DNA of 64,000 nt from Frigidibacter sp. GTDB lineage: Bacteria > Pseudomonadota > Alphaproteobacteria > Rhodobacterales > Rhodobacteraceae. The stretch covers positions 62,001-126,000 of the forward strand of contig NZ_JAUYTT010000001.1 of NCBI RefSeq assembly GCF_030695035.1, given 5' to 3'. The translations under genes and the position numbers were made by a program. The notes under the pieces are model-generated. The model saw only the letters and a list, made by a program, of their open reading frames with translations, was not told where the DNA came from and made no database searches. Below, piece by piece: positions 23,738-32,794 of this stretch; the stretch's first letter is position 1, and every line of letters begins with the position of its first letter.

Positions 23738-24175
23738 ATGATCCGCTACGCCCTGACCTGCCCCAAAGACCACAGCTTTGAAAGCTGGTTCCAGTCGGCC
23801 GACGCCTTCGACCGGCTGACAGCCTCGGGCCTTGTGTCCTGCACCGTCTGCGGCGCGACCGAGGTGACCAAGTCGCTGATGGCCCCCGCGGTTCGGCCGG
23901 CCCGCAAGGCCGGCGAGGCCGAGCCTGCTCCGCGCCCGCTCTCCGCCCCCGCGAATCCGGCCGAAGAGGCGCTGGCGGCGCTGCGCCGGAAGGTCGAGGA
24001 GAACTCGGAATATGTCGGCATGAACTTTGCCGCCGAAGCCCGCGCAATCCATGACGGCGATGCCCCGGGCCGCGCGATCTATGGCGAGGCGCGGCTGGAC
24101 GAGGCGAAGAAGCTGATCGAGGATGGCGTACCGGTAGCGCCGCTGCCCTTCATGCCTGGCCGCAAGACCAACTGA
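23738..24175 (+). CDS. DUF1178 family protein
   Basis: This 145-residue soluble protein has an N-terminal zinc-ribbon-like arrangement: a Cys in ALTCPKDH and a CTVCG pair about 25-30 residues later. A Pro/Ala linker and the family's C-terminal block (NSEYVGMNFAAEARAIHDG) with IYGEARLDEAKKLIEDGV follow. The ATG at 23738 begins MIRYALTCP, the usual start. It is conserved across alphaproteobacteria, but its function is unknown. Confidence 0.85.
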   Translation: MIRYALTCPKDHSFESWFQSADAFDRLTASGLVSCTVCGATEVTKSLMAPAVRPARKAGEAEPAPRPLSAPANPAEEALAALRRKVEENSEYVGMNFAAEARAIHDGDAPGRAIYGEARLDEAKKLIEDGVPVAPLPFMPGRKTN

Positions 24176-24212
24176 CCCGAGCCCCGCACGGCACCCTGAA
24201 GGAACTACCCTA

Positions 24213-24878
24213 ATGACGATCCTGATCACTGGCGCGAACCGCGGAATCGGCCGTGCCCTGCTCGACGGCTATATTGCCGAGGGCGCCGAGACCATCGGCA
24301 CCGCCCGTGGCGCCTTGCCCGAGGGCGCGGGCTGGCAACCGCTCGACGTGACCGACCCGGCCAGCGCCAAGGCACTCGCGGCGCGGCTGGCGGGGCAGCC
24401 GATCAACACGCTGATCTGCAATGCTGGCGTCTATGCCGACAAGGGCCAGCGGCTGGAGCATGGCTATCCCGCCGATATCTGGGCCGAGAGCTTTGCGGTG
24501 AACGTGACCGGCGTATTCCTCACCGTGCAGGCGCTGCTGCCGAACCTGCGCGCCGCTGCCGCAGATGGCCTTGCGCGGATCGCCATTATTTCCAGCCAGA
24601 TGGCCTCGCACACCCGCGCGCCGGGCGGCAGCTATGCCTATCGCGCCTCCAAGGCCGCAGCGCTGAACCTTGGGCGCAACCTTGCGACCGACCTGCGAGC
24701 CGAGCGCATCGCCGTCGGCATCTACCACCCCGGCTGGGTGCAGACCGAGATGGGCGGCCCCTCGGCCGAGATCCCGGTGGAGGTGGCGGCGGCCGGCCTG
24801 CGCGCGCGCTTCGCGGCGCTGAGCATGGCCACGACGGGATGTTTCGAGACCTGGGATGGCCAGCCCCACGCCTACTGA
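24213..24878 (+). CDS. SDR family NAD(P)-dependent oxidoreductase
   Basis: This is a 221-residue short-chain dehydrogenase: cofactor loop TGANRGIGRA at residues 6-15, CNAGVYA, catalytic Ser in ISSQMAS and Tyr-Lys in YRASK, then the HPGWVQTEMGG substrate loop. It resembles the C-signal-like/carbonyl-reductase group. GAAGGAA precedes the ATG. It is convergent with the pyruvate kinase-like gene, separated by only two bases. The substrate is unknown. Confidence 0.88.
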   Translation: MTILITGANRGIGRALLDGYIAEGAETIGTARGALPEGAGWQPLDVTDPASAKALAARLAGQPINTLICNAGVYADKGQRLEHGYPADIWAESFAVNVTGVFLTVQALLPNLRAAAADGLARIAIISSQMASHTRAPGGSYAYRASKAAALNLGRNLATDLRAERIAVGIYHPGWVQTEMGGPSAEIPVEVAAAGLRARFAALSMATTGCFETWDGQPHAY

Positions 24879-24880
24879 TG

Positions 24881-26365
24881 TCAGGGCAGCCGCCAGGTCT
24901 TCAGCGGCCCCAGATGCGCGAATTTCTTGTCCTGGTGCCGGTCCATCCGGCCCATGACGCTGCGCAGGAAGGCCACAGCTTCGGCCAGATACTGGCCTTT
25001 GTTCAGCATCACGCATTCGGCGCGCTGGCCCATCGCGGCGTCTGTCGTTTCCGCCCGGCTGGCCTGACCGTCGCGCAAAAGTCCGTCCAGCACCTGCGTC
25101 GCCCAGACCACTGGCACCTGCGCCGCCTCGCACAGCCACAGGATCTCCTCCTGCATCTCGGACAGCCGCTCGAACCCGATCTCCACCGCCAGATCGCCGC
25201 GGGCGATCATCACCGCCACCGGCACCTGCCCGCCCGCGGCCACGATCATCTGCGGCAGGTTGCGTACGGCCAGCGGCGTCTCGATCTTCAGCATCACCGC
25301 CGGAAGTGCGCGGCCCTGGCAGCGCGCGGTCAGCTCTGCCAGCAACGTCTGCACATCCTCCACCGTCTGTACGAAGGAGAAGGACACGATATCGGCATGG
25401 GAGGCGACGAAACCCAGAACGCCGCGGTCGTCATCGGTCAGCGCCGGGATCGCCAGATCGGCGCCGGGCAGGTTGACGCCCTTTTCCGGCTTCAGCTTCT
25501 CACCCTTGGCCCGCGCGCCGGTCACCGTCAGGATCGCGCAACTGTCATCCGGGCGCTCCACCACCCGGGCGCGCAGCTTGCCATCGTTGATCCAGACCGG
25601 CTGGCCCACCGGCATATGCGCGAACAGCTCGGCATGGCTCAGCACCGCCACCGGCAGGTCCGGTGCCGCACCCGCATCCGTCGCCAGCGCGAAGCGCTCG
25701 CCGATCTTCAGCCGCACGCCCTCCACCCGCGCCACCGCCTCGATGCGGATCTTCGGGCCGGCAAGATCCATCGACACCGGCACGCGGCGGCCCGCAGCCT
25801 GCCCCGCGGCACGGGTCTGCGCGATCATCGCCGCCCAGACCTCGGGCCCGTCATGGGCGGTGTTGATCCGCACGCAATCGGCGCCGGCCGCCACCAGCCG
25901 GTCCAGCATACCGTCTTCCGTCGCCGCCTCGGTCGGCAGCGTCACCAGAATGCGGGTCTGGGGGCTGTCCGGCGCCCCACCGAACAGCGCATCGCGCCGC
26001 GCATCCAGCAACTCGCCGGGTGCATCGAAGGCAGCCGCCGGTGGGAACTCCGCCTCACCGCCGCCGGTGATCCGGCCAAGCGCCGCGATCACCGCCGCCA
26101 GCGAGGCGCGCACATGCCCCTCGGCCCGACCGAGAGAGGACAGGCCAAGCGCCGCCAGTGGATGCTGGAAGCCGCGCAGATCCGCCTGCCGCAGCGCCAG
26201 ATAGGCAGCCATGTTCTCGGCCGAGCCGCGAAACTCCTCCCGCTGCAGCGCCGGGGCCCAAGCCGCCATCGCGCGGCCCGCGGCCTCGGCGATTTCGCCG
26301 TCCAGCTTGCACAGCGCGGCCAGCAATTCCGCATGATCCGCGCCTAGGTGTTCCTGCTCCGACAT
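24881..26365 (-). CDS. Atypical pyruvate kinase-like protein
   Basis: The product has 494 residues. The first 130 or so are helical and not part of the usual enzyme. The pyruvate kinase barrel follows: RILVTLPTEAA, CVRINTAHDG (normally RMNFSHG), MDLAGPKIR, the B domain with VNLPG, SFSFVQTVEDV, MLKIETP with the catalytic Lys, and IARGDLAVEIG. The ATQVLDGLL segment has QASRAETTDAA after it. The chain stops after the barrel: LSETA is replaced by LNKGQYL and the C-terminal allosteric domain is absent. It is probably a second, divergent enzyme or a regulator rather than the main glycolytic pyruvate kinase. Confidence 0.8.
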   Translation of the reverse strand: MSEQEHLGADHAELLAALCKLDGEIAEAAGRAMAAWAPALQREEFRGSAENMAAYLALRQADLRGFQHPLAALGLSSLGRAEGHVRASLAAVIAALGRITGGGEAEFPPAAAFDAPGELLDARRDALFGGAPDSPQTRILVTLPTEAATEDGMLDRLVAAGADCVRINTAHDGPEVWAAMIAQTRAAGQAAGRRVPVSMDLAGPKIRIEAVARVEGVRLKIGERFALATDAGAAPDLPVAVLSHAELFAHMPVGQPVWINDGKLRARVVERPDDSCAILTVTGARAKGEKLKPEKGVNLPGADLAIPALTDDDRGVLGFVASHADIVSFSFVQTVEDVQTLLAELTARCQGRALPAVMLKIETPLAVRNLPQMIVAAGGQVPVAVMIARGDLAVEIGFERLSEMQEEILWLCEAAQVPVVWATQVLDGLLRDGQASRAETTDAAMGQRAECVMLNKGQYLAEAVAFLRSVMGRMDRHQDKKFAHLGPLKTWRLP

Positions 26366-26540
26366 CTCTTCATTCCTTCGCGCGCCCTGCGTCCTCCGTC
26401 TCTATACCCCGATTGCGACGCGCCGGTGTCAGCCATCGCGCCGCACCCCACCGCGGGCCTTGGCCCCATTCCCCTTGCATGGCGCCCCTGCCCCGCATAA
26501 GAAGCGGGCGATTTTGACGGGCTCGGGGAGAGGGGCTTTC

Positions 26541-27800
26541 ATGCCGCTTCTGGTGATGAAATTCGGCGGCACCTCGGTCGGGGATCTGGCGCGCATCAAG
26601 AACGCCGCCCTCAAGGTGCAGCGCGAGGTGGAACGTGGCTATGACGTGATCGTCATCGTCTCGGCCATGTCGGGCAAGACCAATGAGCTGGTGGGCTGGG
26701 TCGAGCAGACCTCGCCGATGTTCGACGCGCGCGAATATGATGCCGTGGTGTCCTCGGGCGAGAATGTGACTGCCGGGCTGATGGCGCTGACCTTGCAGGA
26801 AATGGACGTGCCTGCGCGCAGCTGGCAGGGCTGGCAAGTGCCGATCCAGACCACCTCCGCCCATTCCGCCGCCCGCTTCGTGGATATCCCGCGCGATAAT
26901 ATCGACGCGAAATTCGCCGAGGGCTTCAAGGTCGCCGTGGTCGCGGGCTTCCAGGGCGTCTCGCCCGAGGGCCGGATCACCACGCTTGGCCGGGGCGGGT
27001 CCGACACCACCGCCGTCGCCTTCGCCGCTGCCTTCGGGGCAGAGCGCTGCGACATCTACACCGATGTCGACGGCATCTACACCACCGACCCGCGCATCAG
27101 CTCCAAGGCGCGCAAGCTCGACAAGATCGCGTTCGAGGAAATGCTGGAACTTGCCAGCCTTGGCGCCAAGGTGCTGCAGACCCGGTCTGTGGAACTCGCC
27201 ATGCGCTACAAGGTGCGGCTGCGCGTGCTGTCCAGCTTTGAAGATACCGACGAAACCTCCGGCACCATCGTCTGCGACGAGGAAGAAATCATGGAATCGA
27301 AAGTCGTCTCCGGCGTCGCCTATTCGCGCGACGAAGCCAAAATGACCCTCGTCACCATCGAGGACCGCCCCGGCATCGCCGCGGCGATCTTCGGCCCGCT
27401 GGCCGAGGCCGGGGTGAACGTGGACATGATCGTGCAGAACATCTCGGAGCGCGATTACGACGACCACCCGGGGGCTGTCACCGACATGACCTTCTCTTGC
27501 CCGGTCAACCAGATCCCCCGCGCCCGCAAGGCGATGGAAGATGCCCGCGCCTCCGGCATCATCAACTATGACGATCTGGCGGTGGATACCGATGTCGCCA
27601 AAGTTTCGGTCGTGGGCATCGGGATGCGGTCCCATGCCGGTGTCGCGGCGACCATGTTCAAGGCGCTGGCCGCCGAAAACATCAACATCAAGGTGATCGC
27701 CACGTCGGAGATCAAGATTTCGGTGTTGATCGACCGGAAATACATGGAACTCGCGGTTCAGGCGCTCCATGATGCCTTCGAACTGGAAAAATCGGCCTGA
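26541..27800 (+). CDS. lysC: Aspartate kinase (aspartokinase)
   Basis: This 419-residue enzyme makes aspartyl phosphate, the first step to lysine, threonine and methionine. It has KFGGTSVGD at the N-terminus, VVSSGENVTAGL, GRGGSDTTAVAFAAA and DVDGIYTTDPR in the kinase domain. Two ACT domains (about 265-419) sense lysine/threonine. GGGGAGAGG before the ATG at 26541 fixes the start. Its end is followed 34 bases later by ptsP, as in many Rhodobacterales. Confidence 0.95.
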   Translation: MPLLVMKFGGTSVGDLARIKNAALKVQREVERGYDVIVIVSAMSGKTNELVGWVEQTSPMFDAREYDAVVSSGENVTAGLMALTLQEMDVPARSWQGWQVPIQTTSAHSAARFVDIPRDNIDAKFAEGFKVAVVAGFQGVSPEGRITTLGRGGSDTTAVAFAAAFGAERCDIYTDVDGIYTTDPRISSKARKLDKIAFEEMLELASLGAKVLQTRSVELAMRYKVRLRVLSSFEDTDETSGTIVCDEEEIMESKVVSGVAYSRDEAKMTLVTIEDRPGIAAAIFGPLAEAGVNVDMIVQNISERDYDDHPGAVTDMTFSCPVNQIPRARKAMEDARASGIINYDDLAVDTDVAKVSVVGIGMRSHAGVAATMFKALAAENINIKVIATSEIKISVLIDRKYMELAVQALHDAFELEKSA

Positions 27801-27834
27801 GAACGGGCCTTGCACGGGGGACTGCACGCTAGTC

Positions 27835-30081
27835 ATGCCCGAACGCTCGGAAAGCGAAAGCCGCAAATTGCTGCGACGGCTGCGCGACACGCTCGCCACC
27901 CCCGCCAAGGGGCAAGAGAGGCTTGACCGCATCACCCATATGATCGCGGATTCGATGCGCACCGAAGTGTGCTCGATCTACCTGTTCCGCGACGAGACCA
28001 CGCTGGAGCTGTGCGCGACGGAAGGCCTGAACCCCGAGGCCGTCCACCAGACCCGGATGCGGCTTGGCGAGGGCCTTGTCGGCCGCGTCGCCAAGACCTC
28101 GACCCCGATCAACACCGGCAACGCGCCGGCCGAACGCGGCTTCCGCTTCATGCCGGAAACGGGCGAGGAAATCTATTCCGCCTTCCTCGGCGTGCCGATC
28201 CAGCGCCTTGGCGAACGCCTCGGCGTGCTGGTGGTGCAGTCCAAGCACGCGCGGCAGTATTCGGATGACGAGGTCTATGCGCTGGAAGTCGTCGCCATGG
28301 TTCTGGCCGAGATGACCGAACTTGGCGCCTTCATCGGCGAGGGCGAGGCGCTGTCGGCGCTGCATCAGCAGCCGGTGATGATCCGCGGCCTGACCGGGCA
28401 GGAGGGATCGGCCGAGGGGCGGGTCTGGCTGCACGAGCCGCGGGTGGTGGTGGCCAATCCGGTGGGCGACGATCCCAAGAAGGAGCTCAAGCGCCTGAAT
28501 GCGGCCGTCGAAGAGCTGCGCCTGTCGGTCGATGCGATGATGTCGGGCAGCGAGATCGTCGACAAGGATCACCAGCAGGTACTGGAAACCTACCGCATGT
28601 TCGCCAATTCCCGCGGCTGGCTGCGGCGGATGGAGGAAGACATCCAGCGCGGGCTGTCGGCCGAGGCGGCGGTGGAAAAGGAGCAATCCACCACCCGCGC
28701 CCGCATGGGCCAGGTGCCCGACCCCTATCTGCGCGAGCGTCTGCACGACCTTGATGACCTGTCGAACCGCCTGCTGCGCATCCTCACCGGGCAGGGCCGC
28801 GATACCGGCGCCGCGATGCCGGAGAACCCGGTGCTGGTCGCGCGCAATATCGGCCCGGCGGAACTGCTGGAATATGGCCGCAAGCTGAAGGGCGTCGTGC
28901 TGGAGGAGGGTTCGGTCGGCAGCCATGCCGCCGTGGTCGCCCGCGCGCTGGCGATCCCGCTGGTCATCCATGCCGAGCGCATCACCACCGAGGCGCTGAA
29001 CGGCGACGCGATCCTTGTCGATGGCGATCAGGGCGTGGTGCATCTGCGGCCCGAAGACACGGTGGCAAGCGCCTTCCGCGACAAGATCGCCATGCAGGCC
29101 GAGGCGCAGTCGCGCTATGCCAGCCTGCGCGAGCTGCCGGCGACTGCCGCCTGCGGCACCCGCGTCGCGCTGCACATGAATGCCGGGCTGATGGCCGACC
29201 TGCCCTCGCTGGCCGGGTCGGGGGCCGAGGGCGTGGGCCTGTTCCGCACCGAGCTGCAATTCCTGCTGCGCAGCCGGGTGCCGCGGCGGGGCGAGCTGGC
29301 GGCGCTCTATTCCCGCGTGCTGGATTCGGCCAAGGGCAAGCGCGTGGTGTTCCGCACGCTCGACATCGGGTCCGACAAGGTGCTGCCCTACATGAAGCCG
29401 CAGGATGAGCCTAACCCAGCGATGGGGTGGCGCGCGATCCGGGTGGGGCTCGACAAGCCCGGGGTGATGCGGATGCAGCTGCAGGCGCTGATCCGCGCCG
29501 CGGCGGGGCGGCCCCTGTCGGTGATGTTCCCCTTTGTCGCGCAGATGAGCGAGTTCGAGGCCGCCCGCCGGGCGCTTCTGAACGAGATCGAGCGCGAGCG
29601 CCGCGCCGGCCATGTGCTGCCGACCAGCACCGAGATCGGCGCGATGCTGGAGACCCCCAGCCTCGCCTTCGCGCCGCGGTCGTTCTTCGAGCTGACGGAT
29701 TTCGTGTCGATCGGCGGCAATGACCTCAAGCAGTTCTTCTTCGCGGCGGACCGTGAGAATGAACGTGTCCGCCGGCGCTATGACACGCTCGATGTCAGCT
29801 TTCTGGACTTCATCGGCCGCATTGCGGATCGCTGCGCCGAGACCAATACGCCGCTGTCCTTCTGCGGCGAGGATGCCGGCCGCCCGATCGAGGCGCTGTG
29901 CCTTGTGGCAATGGGCCTGCGGACGCTGTCGATGCGCCCTGCATCAATTGGTCCGGTCAAGCACCTGATCCGGCGGGTTAATCTGGCAGAGCTGCGCGCC
30001 GTGATCGACGACGCCCGCGAGGCCGGCGCATTGACGGTGCGGCCTGCGGTGATGGAATGGCTGGCGCGGCAGCCGATGTGA
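27835..30081 (+). CDS. ptsP: Phosphoenolpyruvate--protein phosphotransferase of the nitrogen PTS (EI-Ntr)
   Basis: The product has 748 residues: an N-terminal GAF domain (about 20-160, EVCSIYLFRDETTLELCATEGL), then the enzyme I domains. The phospho-His lies in GSVGSHAAVVARAL (about residue 365). The PEP-binding barrel shows GLFRTELQFLLRSR, FRTLDIGSDK and the catalytic Cys in FCGEDAGR. It passes phosphate from PEP to NPr in the regulatory PTS linked to nitrogen and potassium status. The ATG at 27835 begins MPERSESESRK. A strong terminator follows. Confidence 0.93.
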   Translation: MPERSESESRKLLRRLRDTLATPAKGQERLDRITHMIADSMRTEVCSIYLFRDETTLELCATEGLNPEAVHQTRMRLGEGLVGRVAKTSTPINTGNAPAERGFRFMPETGEEIYSAFLGVPIQRLGERLGVLVVQSKHARQYSDDEVYALEVVAMVLAEMTELGAFIGEGEALSALHQQPVMIRGLTGQEGSAEGRVWLHEPRVVVANPVGDDPKKELKRLNAAVEELRLSVDAMMSGSEIVDKDHQQVLETYRMFANSRGWLRRMEEDIQRGLSAEAAVEKEQSTTRARMGQVPDPYLRERLHDLDDLSNRLLRILTGQGRDTGAAMPENPVLVARNIGPAELLEYGRKLKGVVLEEGSVGSHAAVVARALAIPLVIHAERITTEALNGDAILVDGDQGVVHLRPEDTVASAFRDKIAMQAEAQSRYASLRELPATAACGTRVALHMNAGLMADLPSLAGSGAEGVGLFRTELQFLLRSRVPRRGELAALYSRVLDSAKGKRVVFRTLDIGSDKVLPYMKPQDEPNPAMGWRAIRVGLDKPGVMRMQLQALIRAAAGRPLSVMFPFVAQMSEFEAARRALLNEIERERRAGHVLPTSTEIGAMLETPSLAFAPRSFFELTDFVSIGGNDLKQFFFAADRENERVRRRYDTLDVSFLDFIGRIADRCAETNTPLSFCGEDAGRPIEALCLVAMGLRTLSMRPASIGPVKHLIRRVNLAELRAVIDDAREAGALTVRPAVMEWLARQPM

Positions 30082-30114
30082 GATTCGGGTCGCAAACCTT
30101 TGACAAGACATGAA

Positions 30115-30145
30115 AAAGCCGGGGCATCGCCGCCCCGGCTTTCTT
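30115..30145. terminator. Bidirectional intrinsic terminator after ptsP
   Basis: AAAGCCGGGGC, loop ATCGCC, GCCCCGGCTTT forms a perfect 11-bp stem with A's on the left and TTTCTT on the right. It can stop both ptsP and the converging DJ-1/PfpI gene. Confidence 0.85.
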
Positions 30146-30160
30146 GATCTTCAGGCTGCC

Positions 30161-30721
30161 TCAGGCCGCGCGCTTCTCGTGGCGGCCTTCGGCGATCTCC
30201 TCGGCAACCTTGGCGCAGAACGCCTCCAGATCATCCGGCTTGCGGCTGGTCACCAGCCCCTGATCGGTGACGACCTCGGAGTCTTCCCACAGCCCGCCCG
30301 CGTTCACCACGTCGGTCTTGATCGACGCATAGGAGGTGACCTTGCGGCCCGAGATGATCCCCGCCTCGATCAGCAGCCACGGCGCGTGGCAGATCGCGGC
30401 GATCACCTTCTTGTCGGTCCAGAAGGCCTTGATGAAGTTGATGGCCGAAGCCTCGACGCGCAACAGGTCGGGGTTGATCTGCCCGCCGGGCAGCACCAGC
30501 GCGTCATAGTCGCTGGCGCTCACCTCGGACAGCACCTTGTCCACTGGAACCGCACGGCCCCAGTCATTGCCGTCCCAGCCCCTGATCTCGCCGGATTTCA
30601 GCGAGACGACATGAACATCGGCACCCGCAGCGCGCAGCTTTTCAAGCGGCACTTCGAGTTCGGATTGTTCAAAGCCGTTGGTGGCCAGGATGGCGACGCG
30701 CTTGCCGGAAATGTCCTGCAT
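30161..30721 (-). CDS. DJ-1/PfpI family type 1 glutamine-amidotransferase-like protein
   Basis: The product has 186 residues of the PfpI/YhbO group: RVAILATNGFEQSELEVP, LVLPGGQINPD, and the nucleophile elbow AAICHAPWLL with the reactive Cys and His, then RKVTSYASIKTDVVNAGG. Such proteins are described as proteases or deglycases in stress defence. The ATG at 30721 is used because residues upstream are unlike the family. Confidence 0.88.
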   Translation of the reverse strand: MQDISGKRVAILATNGFEQSELEVPLEKLRAAGADVHVVSLKSGEIRGWDGNDWGRAVPVDKVLSEVSASDYDALVLPGGQINPDLLRVEASAINFIKAFWTDKKVIAAICHAPWLLIEAGIISGRKVTSYASIKTDVVNAGGLWEDSEVVTDQGLVTSRKPDDLEAFCAKVAEEIAEGRHEKRAA

Positions 30722-30799
30722 CTGGGGTCTCCTGTGTTTGGGATTATGCCCCGACAACGAACAGGCCCCGCGCAGGGTTCCTACCCTGACCCGACGGCA

Positions 30800-31576
30800 C
30801 TAGCCCTTGGCAATGATCCGCGCCCGCAGCGCCTCGGTCAGCGCCTCACGCGGCAGGGCGCGGTCCTCGGCCAGACGGCGCAGGCCGAACTGCACCCGGG
30901 CCATTTCCTGATAATAGCTGGTGAAGGCATAGTTGACCGCCGCCCCCGCGACCGCCCCCAGCACCGGGGCCGCCTGCGCCGCCAGCTTCTGCCCCATCAC
31001 CAGCGACAGCCGCGGCGCGACGCGCGCGATCACAGCGTGCAGACTGGGGCCGGTGATCGTGACCCGTGCCGCCAGAAAGCCCAGATCGGCGCCGTCATCC
31101 TTGGTCATCGGTCCGGCGGCGGCCAGCACCCGGATGCAGTCGATCCGCGTCTCCTCATCGGCCGGATCGAAGCCATGCTCGGCGGCGATGCCCTGAATCG
31201 CGCGCAGCAGCACCGTCGTCGTCACCGGCAGCTCGGCAAGCGAGGTCGCCAGCCCGCCCGCGCCGCCCGCCGCCCCCATCGCGGTGGTCAGCACGGTGTT
31301 GAGCCAGTCGGGCCGGTCCGAGACCACGCCGCGCGAGCGGGCGGCGGCGGTAAAGGCGGTTTCCAGCGCCGACCGCGTCGCCGCCTCCAGCCGGTCCTTC
31401 ACCCGGTCGGGCAGACGCTCCAGCAGGTTCTCGGCATTGCCGCCGACGAAGCTCAGCAGCTGCATCCCGACGCCGCTGGCCGCCTTGTGGCGCAGGGCCA
31501 ATGCGTCCAGCGCGGCCACGACCGACGGATCGGTCAGCGGCATCAGGCTGGTCTGGGAAATGTCGGTATCGGTCAT
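30800..31576 (-). CDS. EcsC family protein
   Basis: The product has 258 residues. The EcsC-type pattern is a helical protein with Gly/Ala-rich segments (TTAMGAAGGAGGLATSLAELPVTTT in two stretches, PVLGAVAGAAVNYAFTSYYQ) that may associate with membranes, and IRVLAAAG. The ATG at 31576 has GGAGGA upstream and fixes the start. The name comes from a Bacillus secretion gene, but the function of the bacterial family is not established. The GNAT gene 42 bases upstream is on the same strand. Confidence 0.8.
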   Translation of the reverse strand: MTDTDISQTSLMPLTDPSVVAALDALALRHKAASGVGMQLLSFVGGNAENLLERLPDRVKDRLEAATRSALETAFTAAARSRGVVSDRPDWLNTVLTTAMGAAGGAGGLATSLAELPVTTTVLLRAIQGIAAEHGFDPADEETRIDCIRVLAAAGPMTKDDGADLGFLAARVTITGPSLHAVIARVAPRLSLVMGQKLAAQAAPVLGAVAGAAVNYAFTSYYQEMARVQFGLRRLAEDRALPREALTEALRARIIAKG

Positions 31577-31618
31577 GGCATCCTCCGGGGGCAAGCTCTC
31601 AATATGGGAGGCCACAGG

Positions 31619-32143
31619 TCAGGGCGCCAGAGCCTCGTCAGGCATGTCGCGCGTCACCTCGCCCGCCACCCCGTCCCAGGCGCCCACATCCAGCTCCAGC
31701 CCCAGCACCCGGTCGGGGTTGGTGGGGGGAGGCATCAGCACGTCCGGCATCTTGGCAAAGCCGAAGCGCCGGTAATAGGGCGCGTCCCCGACCAGCAGCA
31801 CCCGGCCCCATCCCAGCCGCCGCGCCTCGGTCAGGCTTTCATGGATCAGCAGCGCCCCCAGCCCCTCGCCCTGATGCACCGGGTGAACCGCGACCGGCCC
31901 CATCAGCAGCGTCCGCGCCCCGCCCACCCGCACCGGCCAGTAGCGGATCACCGCCGCCAGCGCGCCGGTATCATCGCGCAGGGTCAGGCACAGCTCTGCC
32001 ACCTTGGGCACCCCATCGCGCAGCCGGTAGGAAGACAGTGCCGTACGGCCGGGGGCGAAGCACAGGTCATAAAGCGCCTCCACATCCCACCAGTCGGCCT
32101 CTGTCTCTTCTTCCAGCTGGTACATGGGCGGGGCCTTCGGCAT
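31619..32143 (-). CDS. GNAT family N-acetyltransferase
   Basis: The product has 174 residues. The acetyl-CoA site is GPVAVHPVHQGEGLGALLIHESLTEARRLG in the middle (V-x-P-x-x-Q-x-x-G-x-G), followed by VLLVGDAPYYRRFGF, the YhbS-like pattern. The substrate is unknown. An alternative ATG six codons in (32125) is possible. It lies upstream of the EcsC gene on the same strand and divergent from the flavin reductase gene. Confidence 0.85.
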   Translation of the reverse strand: MPKAPPMYQLEEETEADWWDVEALYDLCFAPGRTALSSYRLRDGVPKVAELCLTLRDDTGALAAVIRYWPVRVGGARTLLMGPVAVHPVHQGEGLGALLIHESLTEARRLGWGRVLLVGDAPYYRRFGFAKMPDVLMPPPTNPDRVLGLELDVGAWDGVAGEVTRDMPDEALAP

Positions 32144-32209
32144 TCGCGGAATCGACTGGAAACGCGCCTAACACGGGCTAAGGTCGGGTTCAAACCTGAA
32201 AGGACGCGC

Positions 32210-32794
32210 ATGTTCTACCGACCCGAAGATGGCCACGGCCTGCCCCACAACCCGTTCAACGCCATCATCGCGCCGCGCCCCATTGGCTGGATTTCCAGCC
32301 GCGGGAGCGAGGGCGACAACCTTGCCCCCTATTCCTTCTTCAACGCCGTGGCCTATGTGCCGCCGCAGGTGATGTTCTCCTCCACCGCCGCCAAGGATTC
32401 GCTGGCGAATATCCGCGAGACGGGGGTGTTCGCGGTCAACATCGTGGAGTTCGCCGCGCGGGACGCGATGAACGCCAGCTCTGCCGCCGCGGCGCGGGGG
32501 GTGGATGAGTTCGAGTTGGCCGGGGTGGAGAAGGCGGAGTGCGAGACGATCCCCTGCCCCCGCGTGGCGAATGCGCCGGCCACGCTGGAATGCAAGCTGA
32601 CACAGATCGTGCCGCTGCCCGGCAAGGCGAATTTCCTGATCCTGGGCGAGGTGACGGGCGTCCACATGCGCGACGATTGCGTCGTGGACGGCCGCTTCGA
32701 CGTGACCCGCTTCTCGCCGCTCGCCCGCCTCGGCTACAAGGATTACGCCGTGGTGCGCGAGGTGTTCGAACTGGCGCGGCCGGGGCAGAGTTAG
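32210..32794 (+). CDS. Flavin reductase domain protein (FMN-binding split barrel)
   Basis: This 194-residue protein has the flavin-reductase pattern: NAIIAPRPIGWISSRG, NLAPYSFFNAVAYVPPQVMF, KDSLANIRETGVFAVNIV and FLILGEVTGVHM. The family reduces FMN with NAD(P)H, often for a partner oxygenase, but none is adjacent. The AAAGGACGCGC before the ATG supports the start. Its stop overlaps the stop of the convergent EamA-type transporter gene. Confidence 0.88.
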   Translation: MFYRPEDGHGLPHNPFNAIIAPRPIGWISSRGSEGDNLAPYSFFNAVAYVPPQVMFSSTAAKDSLANIRETGVFAVNIVEFAARDAMNASSAAAARGVDEFELAGVEKAECETIPCPRVANAPATLECKLTQIVPLPGKANFLILGEVTGVHMRDDCVVDGRFDVTRFSPLARLGYKDYAVVREVFELARPGQS

